Assembly (NCBI GenBank): GCA_937967425.1
Contig: CALBST010000108.1
Location: 1 to 5,132, forward strand
Length of the DNA: 5,132 nt
Reading direction: 5' to 3'
DNA from: an uncultured Caulobacteraceae bacterium
GTDB taxonomy: Bacteria > Pseudomonadota > Alphaproteobacteria > Caulobacterales > TH1-2
This document shows positions 1-4,806 of the stretch, one piece after another. Under the pieces are notes generated by a model that had not been told where the DNA came from, did not search any database, and saw nothing but the letters and a program-made list of their open reading frames with translations. Positions within the stretch are counted from its first letter, which is position 1, and every line of letters begins with the position of its first letter. Made by a program: the position numbers and the translations under genes.

Positions 1-51
1 GTCCATGAGGAGAAGGTAGTGGAGGGTTAGCCTTGTCGCTGTGACGCCGGT
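1..51. other. left flank of the transposon insertion, not assignable
   Basis: This short flank ends with the left copy of the target duplication. In frame 1 it reads VHEEKVVEG followed by TAG at 28-30, which could be the last codons of a plus-strand gene convergent with vapC. On the minus strand an ATG at 6-4 (Met-Asp) could begin another gene, but it has no ribosome binding site. Both readings are too short to choose between. Confidence 0.3.
44..51. repeat. left target-site duplication (ACGCCGGT)
   Basis: This is an 8-bp direct repeat of 4104-4111. It lies inside a longer identical stretch, TGTGACGCCGGTCACG, at 40-55 and 4100-4115, whose core GTGAC-GCCG-GTCAC is a hairpin-like palindrome. 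Eight bases is the only 8-bp choice that keeps the terminal inverted repeats in register. Confidence 0.75.
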
Positions 52-76
52 CACGATATTGCATTTGGCAAACCCA
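52..76. repeat. left terminal inverted repeat
   Basis: This is a 25-bp left end matching the reverse complement of 4079-4103 at 22 positions. The differences are G/A at base 4, C/T at base 11 and G/A at base 17. The third difference turns the -35-like TTGACA of the right end into TTGGCA here, so the left end should be a weaker promoter in the inward direction. Confidence 0.85.
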
Positions 77-86
77 ACGCTATAGG
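59..86 (+). promoter_or_regulatory. possible weak promoter for the RusA-like gene
   Basis: TTGCAT at 59-64 and TATAGG at 81-86 are separated by 16 bases. They match the sigma-70-type consensus at 3/6 and 4/6 positions. Transcription would begin near 93 and give a leader of about 34 bases. The -35 element would lie inside the left terminal repeat. The match is modest. Confidence 0.25.
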
Positions 87-126
87 TAGGTCAAGTGCGG
101 TGTCGTGACCAACAAGGTCACAGACA

Positions 127-831
127 ATGCAACACGGCAAACGGCGGGTTCTCATCTCGGACCCAGAGACCGACCCGTATGAGGGTGCGATGGAATTCCG
201 GCTCACCTACGAGGGCAAGCTGCTCAGTAGCGGCAACAACAACACGCGCCCCGGCCACAAGCACGCAATCCGCATGCACTTTCATTCGCAGCTTTTCCGG
301 CTGTGGAAGTTCAACAGATCATTGTCCGCGATCGCGCAATGCTACGCCCCGTCGCTGGCGGGGGCGCATGAACCGTTCGTCCTAGCGCAAGCAAGGCCAG
401 AGCCGCCAATGCGCGGAAAATATCTAGACCTGCTGCAATCCAACTATCCAATGTTCAACACGCGATGGGCGCCGCTCGTCATCGAGGGAAGCGGCCTCAC
501 GTGTTCCGTTGATGTGCTGTTTTTGCGGCGCGGAGCACGTGGCGGCGTCATGCAATCCGGTGATATTGACGGGCGGCTAAAGACGCTATTCGACGCACTC
601 GCTATTCCACGCAGCAATGCTGGCCTTCCGCACGATATGGCCGCGACCTGTCCGATCTACACGCTTCTAGACGACGACAAAAACATCTCGCACGTGTCTG
701 TGACGACGGACGAACTTCTAGACCCAACCGAAGAGGCGGGCGCTGGAAACAACGACGCTCGCGTCGTGTTGACTGTAAATGTAAGGCCCACGCACGGCTC
801 GTGGTTCTCGCTGAATCTAGTCGGTGTCTGA
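127..831 (+). CDS. RusA-like nuclease-fold protein (transposon passenger)
   Basis: This 234-residue protein is not a close match to any named enzyme I can recall. It carries the signature of the RusA Holliday-junction resolvase fold: GDIDGRLKTLFDAL at 145-158, giving D146-x-D148 with K152 and D156, then an acidic cluster LDDD at 181-184 followed by ISHV. In RusA the D-x-D-N-x-x-K motif and a later Asp bind the metal that cleaves branched DNA. The spacing D148 to K152 equals that of RusA D72 to K76, but Asn is replaced by Gly and the distance to the acidic cluster is longer. The N-terminal part (23-60) is rich in His and Arg (RPGHKHAIRMHFH) and could contact nucleic acid. The ATG at 127 has a weak AAGG nine bases upstream. 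An alternative ATG at 190 (MEFRLTYEG) is preceded by GAGGG and may be the true start. The gene converges on the 93-aa gene with a 5-bp gap. The fold call is fairly sure; nuclease activity is inferred. Confidence 0.65.
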   Translation: MQHGKRRVLISDPETDPYEGAMEFRLTYEGKLLSSGNNNTRPGHKHAIRMHFHSQLFRLWKFNRSLSAIAQCYAPSLAGAHEPFVLAQARPEPPMRGKYLDLLQSNYPMFNTRWAPLVIEGSGLTCSVDVLFLRRGARGGVMQSGDIDGRLKTLFDALAIPRSNAGLPHDMAATCPIYTLLDDDKNISHVSVTTDELLDPTEEAGAGNNDARVVLTVNVRPTHGSWFSLNLVGV

Positions 832-836
832 TCGCG

Positions 837-1118
837 CTAACGATACACATAGGCGGCGACAGAGACCGCCGTTGCTATGATCGATAAGACAAGAGCGGCG
901 AAGGCCAAACGGTTGGCGCTGCGGGCTTCTTTCGCTTGATCAAGTGTAGCACGCACAACCAATTCTTCGCCCGCCTTCCTCTCCATGGCCTTCATGCCGA
1001 GCCAAATCCGCGCATCTCGCTTTTGTTCTTCGTTCAGTGCGCCACTCGCGATCTGCTCGCGGATGGTCTCTTCGCCCAGCAACTCCATGCGATCCAGTAT
1101 AACTTTGGGGTCCGTCAT
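837..1118 (-). CDS. small protein with a C-terminal membrane anchor
   Basis: The predicted 93-residue protein has a charged, helical soluble part (1-69) and one hydrophobic segment at about 70-91 (LAFAALVLSIIATAVSVAAYVY) ending in Arg. That suggests a single-pass protein with a C-terminal tail anchor and no signal peptide. The region EEQKRDARIWL to ATLDQAKEAR looks like an amphipathic helix or short coiled coil. The ATG overlaps the stop of the 50-aa gene by four bases (ATGA, 1115-1118), so the two are probably translated from one mRNA by coupling. I do not recognise a family. Its location inside the transposon suggests it works with the other passengers, perhaps as a membrane partner of the DUF4062-ATPase protein, but nothing in the sequence proves this. 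Confidence 0.65.
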   Translation of the reverse strand: MTDPKVILDRMELLGEETIREQIASGALNEEQKRDARIWLGMKAMERKAGEELVVRATLDQAKEARSANRLAFAALVLSIIATAVSVAAYVYR

Positions 1119-1267
1119 GGCTTCGTCCTCTTAGGCTTCGTTGGCGGCGCTAATTTATCCATAGCGCGCTCAAACGCATCGCCATCAACGCCAGCTTCTT
1201 TCGCAGCTTCGATGAAGCGTTCCTTTTGCGGTTTCTCGCCTTTGGGCGGTGGTTTCTTGGCAGCCAT
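1115..1267 (-). CDS. 50-aa basic hypothetical protein, first gene of a two-gene operon
   Basis: The reading frame is open further upstream to 1450, but the start chosen is the ATG at 1267 (MAAKKPPPKGEKPQKERF). This removes the overlap with the divergent DUF4062 gene and leaves a 45-bp intergenic region. The product has a Lys/Pro-rich N terminus (1-15), a central helical segment KERFIEAAKEAGVDGDAFER (16-35) and a Lys/Pro-rich tail ending PPTKPKRTKP. I associate this KERFIEAA...D..AF...L pattern with short hypothetical proteins of Alphaproteobacteria, function unknown. The basic ends suggest nucleic-acid binding, but that is a guess. A weak GGGA lies just before the start. The stop overlaps the start of the 93-aa gene as ATGA. 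Confidence 0.6.
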   Translation of the reverse strand: MAAKKPPPKGEKPQKERFIEAAKEAGVDGDAFERAMDKLAPPTKPKRTKP

Positions 1268-1294
1268 GTTCCCAGGGACTATGAACTGATCCGC

Positions 1295-1307
1295 AAGGGG
1301 GGGGAAG
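1295..1307 (+). promoter_or_regulatory. ribosome binding site with a run of eight G, deciding a TTG start
   Basis: AAGGGGGGGGAAG lies five bases before TTG 1313. It is the strongest purine-rich, Shine-Dalgarno-like tract near this start and supports TTG as initiator. The G8 run (1297-1304) is an uninterrupted homopolymer that could slip during replication and alter the binding-site spacing. Confidence 0.5.
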
Positions 1308-1312
1308 TCTGG

Positions 1313-2866
1313 TTGCCTCGGACTGTCTTCATAAGCAGCGTGCAGACTGAGTTCGTTTCGGAGCGAGCCGCGCTGCGAGATTTCATTCGTTCCGATCCGC
1401 TTCTGTCGCGGCACTTTGAGGCTTTCCTGTTCGAGGATCAGCCAGCGCAAACGCGAAACCCCAAAGGCATCTATCTGGATGAGGTGGACAAATGCGCGGT
1501 CTACGTTGGCATCATTGGCGACAGATACGGCTCAGAGGACGCAGACGGCGTTTCGCCCACCGAGCGGGAGTTTGATCGCGCGGTGCAGAAGCGCAAACAG
1601 CGCCTTGTATTTATCCGCGCGCAAGAGCGCGAACGCGACCCAAAGGTAGTGACGTTTCTCGCAAAGATTGATGCACAACTTACACGAAGAACTTTCGTTG
1701 GCGTCCAAGACCTGACGGCCAAACTGTATCACGCGCTTATCGCGGTCTTGGAGTCCGACAAGGTCTTAACGGCGCGCCCCTTTGATGCTGCAACCGCGCA
1801 GCTAGCCTTCTCCTTTATCGACGGTTCGAGGGTCGATGATTTCATTGCCGTCGCAAAGGTAAAACGCGGACTTCAAATTCGGCACGCGAGCAACACGCGC
1901 CAAAAGCTGGTCCAGCTTGATATGTTTGACGACAAGCAGCCGAGCAACGCGGCATTTCTCTTATTCTCTAATTCTGCGCAAAAGGTCGCGCCGGGCGCTG
2001 AGGTGGCGTGTGTACACTATGGCGGGATCGAGCCGTTGCGCCCTTCGCTCTCACACAAAGTTTTCAAGGGTACGCTGTTCGAGCAAACGGAATTGGCCGT
2101 TGGCTTTGTGATGGATCGCCTCGCATCGGCAGTAGGTGTGCGAACGGAGAGCATAAGCGCGCCGACAGCAGAGGAGATCCCGCGCGCTGCGATAAATGAA
2201 GCTGTAGTCAATGCCATCGCGCATCGTGATTACACCTCAAACGAGGCCGTGCAGATCACGGTTTATGCGGATCGTGTAGAAGTCGCGAATCCCGGCGAGC
2301 TGCCTTACGGGCTGACGCCAGCGCAGTTGCTCGAAATCCACCCATCGATCCCGCGCAATCCGCTCATAGCGAGCGCGTTCTTTTTGTCTGGCCTCATGGA
2401 CAAGTACGGGTCTGGCACGTTGGATATGGTGCGATGGTGTCGAGACGCTGGCCTACCCGACCCGCTGTTTCGTCAACGTGGTAGCCAGTGGACGGTCACC
2501 TTTTGGAGGGACTGGTTGAACGAGGCATTCTTGGTTGCCACCGAGCTTAATCAGCGTCAGATCGCAGCTCTTGCGGAAGTGCGTCTCACGCGACGCATGG
2601 ACAATGCGCGGTACATGCAGCTAACGGGCGCGGCTACAAGAACTGCGGCGCGTGACCTGCAAGACCTCATGGAGAGAGGAATCTTGATCCGCCTTGGCGG
2701 CGAGACCGGTCGAGGCGTTAGCTATCAGCGCGCACCGCATAAACCTTCTGCGGATCAGATCGCAAAAAGAACCGGCCCAAAACCGGCCAAAGCCACGCCC
2801 AAGGCAAAAAAGAAAACCGGCCTAAAACCGGCCAAACGCGCCAAAACTGCCAAAAAACCTAAATAA
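1313..2866 (+). CDS. DUF4062-HATPase-winged-helix protein, putative signalling or defence ATPase
   Basis: The start chosen is TTG 1313, because it follows a purine-rich binding site and places the DUF4062 domain right at the N terminus (MPRTVFISSVQTEF). The product is then 517 residues. Domains in order are: DUF4062 at about 3-95 (VFISSVQTEFVSERAALRDF, then YVGIIGDRYG and SPTEREFDRA), a family related in fold to TIR and nucleoside deoxyribosyltransferase domains; a linker and middle region of the COG2865 type (160-285, with SNAAFLLFS at 211-219); a GHKL-type HATPase_c_4 module with N-box INEAVVNAIAHRDY (E296, N300), ANPGELPYGLTP (325-336) and KYGSGTLDMVR (364-374); a winged-helix-like segment (411-465); and a Lys-rich tail (478-517). 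COG2865 proteins usually begin with an AlbA_2 (Schlafen-like) domain. I see none here, and DUF4062 occupies its place. The tail consists of two 15-residue tandem repeats (485-499, 500-514) plus KPK. ATP binding is likely; sensing or effector function is inferred. Confidence 0.85.
   Translation: MPRTVFISSVQTEFVSERAALRDFIRSDPLLSRHFEAFLFEDQPAQTRNPKGIYLDEVDKCAVYVGIIGDRYGSEDADGVSPTEREFDRAVQKRKQRLVFIRAQERERDPKVVTFLAKIDAQLTRRTFVGVQDLTAKLYHALIAVLESDKVLTARPFDAATAQLAFSFIDGSRVDDFIAVAKVKRGLQIRHASNTRQKLVQLDMFDDKQPSNAAFLLFSNSAQKVAPGAEVACVHYGGIEPLRPSLSHKVFKGTLFEQTELAVGFVMDRLASAVGVRTESISAPTAEEIPRAAINEAVVNAIAHRDYTSNEAVQITVYADRVEVANPGELPYGLTPAQLLEIHPSIPRNPLIASAFFLSGLMDKYGSGTLDMVRWCRDAGLPDPLFRQRGSQWTVTFWRDWLNEAFLVATELNQRQIAALAEVRLTRRMDNARYMQLTGAATRTAARDLQDLMERGILIRLGGETGRGVSYQRAPHKPSADQIAKRTGPKPAKATPKAKKKTGLKPAKRAKTAKKPK
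2770..2836 (+). repeat. tandem 45-bp repeat in the 3' end of the DUF4062-ATPase gene
   Basis: A 22-bp unit at 2770-2791 recurs at 2815-2836 with a single difference (C/T at base 9). The period is 45 bp, that is 15 codons. Each unit contains AACCGGCC twice. In protein, the repeats read KRTGPKPAKATPKAK and KKTGLKPAKRAKTAK, so the duplication is in frame and has expanded a basic tail. Confidence 0.8.
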
Positions 2867-2930
2867 TCCAGTTGGTTGACGTGGCCGGTTTATTAGGAAC
2901 GTCTAGTGGTTTGCCTTGGCCGGTTTTCTT
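2810..2930. terminator. long inverted repeat at the convergent junction, possible bidirectional terminator
   Basis: AAGAAAACCGGCC (2810-2822) is the exact inverse of GGCCGGTTTTCTT (2918-2930), 13 bp. A second pair, AAACCGGCCA (2825-2834) and TGGCCGGTTT (2882-2891), is nested inside it, 10 bp. Both plus-strand 3' arms end in T-rich sequence. The structure sits between the convergent ends of the ATPase gene (2866) and the transposase gene (3054) and could separate their transcription. The loops are long, so it is not a classical compact terminator. Apart from this repeat I see nothing certain in 2867-3053. Confidence 0.35.
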
Positions 2931-3053
2931 GCGCGTCGGGGCCAATCCCGGCACGGCGCTACGAAGCCGATCTGCAGAATCTGAACTCGTCGCCGTAAGC
3001 GCGCGATGTCACCCCGCACGCTCCGCCGCCAGTAGCTAAACCTTGCCTCCAGA

Positions 3054-4055
3054 TCAGGCGGGCCGATCAGCTGTTCGATACGTGAGGCGCTTCCCGACAA
3101 CCTGAGTAATCAGCTTATCGGCGCGCTGCACGTCATCCATGCCGACCGCGACGCGGGTGTTATGGCGATAGTCAAACTCCGCCAGATAGCGGTGCAAGTG
3201 CTTCTCTGAGCAGTGTTGATACACGCCCTTCATGCCGCGCTTAAACACGCTGAAATAGCTCTCAGCGCTGTTGTTGTGAACCGCGCCGTTTTCTTCAAAG
3301 CGCACGTATTCACCCATCGAGTGCTCAACCCATTGGTGATCGGCAAACTCTTTGCCGACGCGGCGATACATGTGCGCGCCGTCAGTGTGCAGCACCGATT
3401 GCGGATCAACATTCTCGCGGATGATCTTGGCGATGGTTTCGGTGGTCGCTTCGGCCACGTGAAACGTGCGGGCAGAGCCGCCGCGTTCGATCAGCGCGAC
3501 GATGGGGCGCTTGTTCGTGCCGCCACGACCGCCGCCATGGCCGCGCTGACGCTTGGTCTTGAACGGCTTGCCATCGGTGCGAAGCTCGGTCGGGTCCGCG
3601 ACCTTGCCGTGGTAGGTTTCATCCACTTCCACGACGCGGCCAGCGCCACCCATCGGCGGCAGCTTGCCAGCGGCAGGCGCCATCGCCATGCGGATGCGGT
3701 GGCTCATGTGCCACGCGGTTTTCAGTTGAACGCCAAGCACGCGCGAAAGCTGGTTGGACGAAATGCCTTTCTTAGACGCGGCCATGAGTGCGATCGCTTG
3801 CAACCAGATGTGCAGCGGCGCGTGGCTGTCCTCGAAAATGGTGCCGATACGCAGGGTGAACTGCGCGCGGCAAGCGCGGCACTTCTTCAAGCCCAAACGC
3901 TCGCGGCCCTTTTTGTCCTTCACGCCGTTCAGCGCGTAGCCTTCGCCGCCGCACTTCGGGCACACAGGCCCCTGCGGCCAGAGCTTGCCTTCGAGATACG
4001 AGAACGCGGCGGCTTCATCGTGAAAGTGAGCGGCGGCGAGAACTGACTTACCCAT
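3054..4055 (-). CDS. IS1595-family (ISXO2-like) DDE transposase
   Basis: This 333-residue enzyme should cut and join the transposon ends. An N-terminal zinc ribbon is seen as C32-x2-C35 and C59-x2-C62, with the preceding FHDEAAAFSYLEGKLWP typical of the family. A helix-turn-helix-like segment follows (about 98-122, ISSNQLSRVLGVQLKTAWHM). The DDE catalytic residues are D145 (VEVDETYHGK), D225 (HTDGAHMY) and E265 (NNSAESYFSVFKRG), with the family-typical EHSMGEYV before the last motif and RYLAEFDYRHNTR after it. The protein ends in GKRLTYR plus a few residues, where relatives usually end, so it looks full length and intact. No Shine-Dalgarno sequence precedes the ATG. The promoter position suggests that the mRNA starts at or beside the ATG. 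It is the only gene here needed for movement and lies at the right end of the element. Confidence 0.95.
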   Translation of the reverse strand: MGKSVLAAAHFHDEAAAFSYLEGKLWPQGPVCPKCGGEGYALNGVKDKKGRERLGLKKCRACRAQFTLRIGTIFEDSHAPLHIWLQAIALMAASKKGISSNQLSRVLGVQLKTAWHMSHRIRMAMAPAAGKLPPMGGAGRVVEVDETYHGKVADPTELRTDGKPFKTKRQRGHGGGRGGTNKRPIVALIERGGSARTFHVAEATTETIAKIIRENVDPQSVLHTDGAHMYRRVGKEFADHQWVEHSMGEYVRFEENGAVHNNSAESYFSVFKRGMKGVYQHCSEKHLHRYLAEFDYRHNTRVAVGMDDVQRADKLITQVVGKRLTYRTADRPA

Positions 4056-4061
4056 GCCCAG

Positions 4062-4090
4062 AATCTAGGGATTGGGCCTGGGTTTGTCAA
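4062..4090 (-). promoter_or_regulatory. transposase promoter, giving a leaderless mRNA
   Basis: On the minus strand TTGACA (4090-4085, a perfect -35) and TAGATT (4067-4062, 4/6 of the -10 consensus) are 17 bases apart. Only six bases separate the -10 box from the ATG at 4055, so transcription would begin at the start codon. The -35 box lies within the right terminal repeat. Transposase bound to its own end could therefore repress this promoter. Confidence 0.6.
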
Positions 4091-4103
4091 ATACAATATT
4101 GTG
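4079..4103. repeat. right terminal inverted repeat
   Basis: This 25-bp end matches the left end (52-76) at 22 positions in inverted orientation. Read inward it begins CACAATATTGTATTTGACAA. It includes the -35 box of the transposase promoter. Confidence 0.85.
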
Positions 4104-4111
4104 ACGCCGGT
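4104..4111. repeat. right target-site duplication (ACGCCGGT)
   Basis: This is the direct copy of 44-51. Its last base is part of the vapC stop codon (TGA, reverse strand of 4111-4113), so the insertion preserved the toxin gene. Confidence 0.75.
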
Positions 4112-4509
4112 CACGCCAACAACACGGCCTCTCTGCCCTGGCGCTTGAGCAAGGCGACCGCCTCTTTGTCGAAGGAAGCGAACGTGTCGCCGCCCAGACT
4201 TGCGCCTTCATGCGCGATGGCGCCATCGGCGAAATCGCCGCCGGCCTCCAAGTGCGCCAAGCCTGCATCAATGGCAGCGCAGTTGGCCTCGACTTTCGCG
4301 CTGGCGACGAGCTTGCGGATTGCATCCGCGATCTCCGCGTGCGGCACGCCGTAGCCGCGAGACAGAACCCAGACGAACTCGCAAAGCAACGGCAGCGGAA
4401 TGGCGATCAGATCTGCCTTCTTTAGCGCCGATTGTGCGCTTCGCGCCTGCTTGGCGTCATCGGCGACGATGGCGCGTACGAGCACGTTGGTGTCAGCCGT
4501 CAGCCTCAT
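4111..4509 (-). CDS. vapC: VapC-family PIN-domain toxin ribonuclease
   Basis: This 132-residue protein has the PIN fold of type II toxin ribonucleases, which cut RNA with a metal held by acidic residues. Visible acidic positions are D6 (TADTNVLVRA), E44 (LLCEFVWVL), D92 and D95 (GGDFADGAIAH) and D114 in the late TFASFDKEA motif. Its length is normal for the family and it has no break. The ATG overlaps the vapB stop by four bases (ATGA, 4506-4509), as expected for a coupled antitoxin-toxin operon in which the complex controls its own transcription. The stop codon sits at the edge of the transposon target duplication, and the mobile element begins eight bases beyond the shared base, so the gene itself is uninterrupted. 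Its mRNA would, however, now run into the element's right end. Confidence 0.9.
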   Translation of the reverse strand: MRLTADTNVLVRAIVADDAKQARSAQSALKKADLIAIPLPLLCEFVWVLSRGYGVPHAEIADAIRKLVASAKVEANCAAIDAGLAHLEAGGDFADGAIAHEGASLGGDTFASFDKEAVALLKRQGREAVLLA

Positions 4510-4763
4510 TTCTTGCCGGTGCGGCCCGACCAGCCCTGTCGCGCGATTTCGTTCATCTGTTCGATCGAAAGCGCCGGCGCGTTCTTCTGCTTCAGCAGGC
4601 CGAAAACGGCGCTGATCTCGCCGGCAGGAGCGGCGCGCACCTCGATGCGGCCGTCAGGCAGCTTTTCGACATTGATCCGTGCACCGGGGCCGACGCCCAG
4701 GTGCTCCAGAATGTCCTTGCGAAGCGTGACCTGCCCCTTGGCGGTGACGGTGAGTGTGCTCAT
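4506..4763 (-). CDS. vapB: AbrB/MazE-type antitoxin of the VapBC pair
   Basis: The start chosen is the ATG at 4763 (MSTLTVTAKGQVTLRK), which places the SpoVT/AbrB swapped-hairpin DNA-binding domain exactly at the N terminus. The open frame extends upstream to 4883 but that part is unlike the family. The 85-residue product has the AbrB domain at 2-44 (AKGQVTLRKDILEHLG, then PGARINVE) and a toxin-binding tail (47-85) with ISAVFGLLK and LSIEQMNEIARQGWSGR, typical of this antitoxin group. It should bind VapC to neutralise it and, alone or in complex, bind the palindrome just upstream. No Shine-Dalgarno sequence precedes the start, so the mRNA may be leaderless. Confidence 0.9.
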   Translation of the reverse strand: MSTLTVTAKGQVTLRKDILEHLGVGPGARINVEKLPDGRIEVRAAPAGEISAVFGLLKQKNAPALSIEQMNEIARQGWSGRTGKK

Positions 4764-4772
4764 GGAACCGAA

Positions 4773-4792
4773 GTAAGGCATATTTGCCTTAC
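4773..4792. promoter_or_regulatory. palindromic operator-like site before vapB
   Basis: GTAAGGCATATTTGCCTTAC is a perfect 8-bp inverted repeat with a 4-bp centre, ten bases upstream of the vapB ATG. AbrB-type antitoxins usually autoregulate through such sites. A -35-like TTGACG lies directly beside it (minus strand, 4798-4793), so bound VapB would cover the promoter spacer. Confidence 0.65.
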
Positions 4793-4806
4793 CGTCAAGC
4801 CCGCGG

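Larger units (their letters stand above)
52..4103. mobile_element. IS1595-family transposon carrying four passenger genes
   Basis: The two ends are inverted repeats. Reading inward, the left end from 52 and the right end (reverse strand) from 4103 share CAC[G/A]ATATTG then [C/T]ATTTG[G/A]CAAACCCA, 22 identities in 25, with all three differences transitions. Immediately outside both ends is the direct repeat ACGCCGGT, an 8-bp duplication, which is the size known for IS1595-family elements. The transposase at the right end is an ISXO2-like IS1595-family DDE enzyme. No third copy of the terminal repeat is visible between the transposase and the other genes, so the RusA-like gene, the two small genes and the DUF4062-ATPase gene appear to be internal cargo rather than neighbours. 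The IS1595 family is known to include members with passenger genes. The cargo also looks visibly richer in A/T than the flanking vapBC and DUF971 genes. One uncertainty is that the direct repeat is really 14-16 bp (40-55 and 4100-4115), so the exact boundary could move by three bases on each side. Confidence 0.85.

Noticed and set aside
1226..1312. Upstream TTG start for the DUF4062-ATPase protein
   Set aside because: The extra 29 residues do not resemble the family, overlap the divergent small gene, and run through the G8 binding site. TTG 1313 fits the domain start.
1268..1450. N-terminal extension of the 50-aa gene product to 111 residues
   Set aside because: The extension overlaps the DUF4062 coding region on the opposite strand, where the protein motif is clear, and the ATG at 1267 starts a sensible small protein.
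2905..2919. A possible third terminal repeat (CAAGGCAAACC on the minus strand) that would delimit a simple IS of about 1.2 kb
   Set aside because: Only about eight bases (GGCAAACC) match the terminal repeat, the ATATTG tip is missing, and no ACGCCGGT duplication is nearby.
3213..4046. Long plus-strand open frame of 277 codons
   Set aside because: It lies antisense to the clearly recognisable transposase, has no family motif and is an Ala/Arg/His-rich composition typical of an antisense shadow in G+C-rich DNA.
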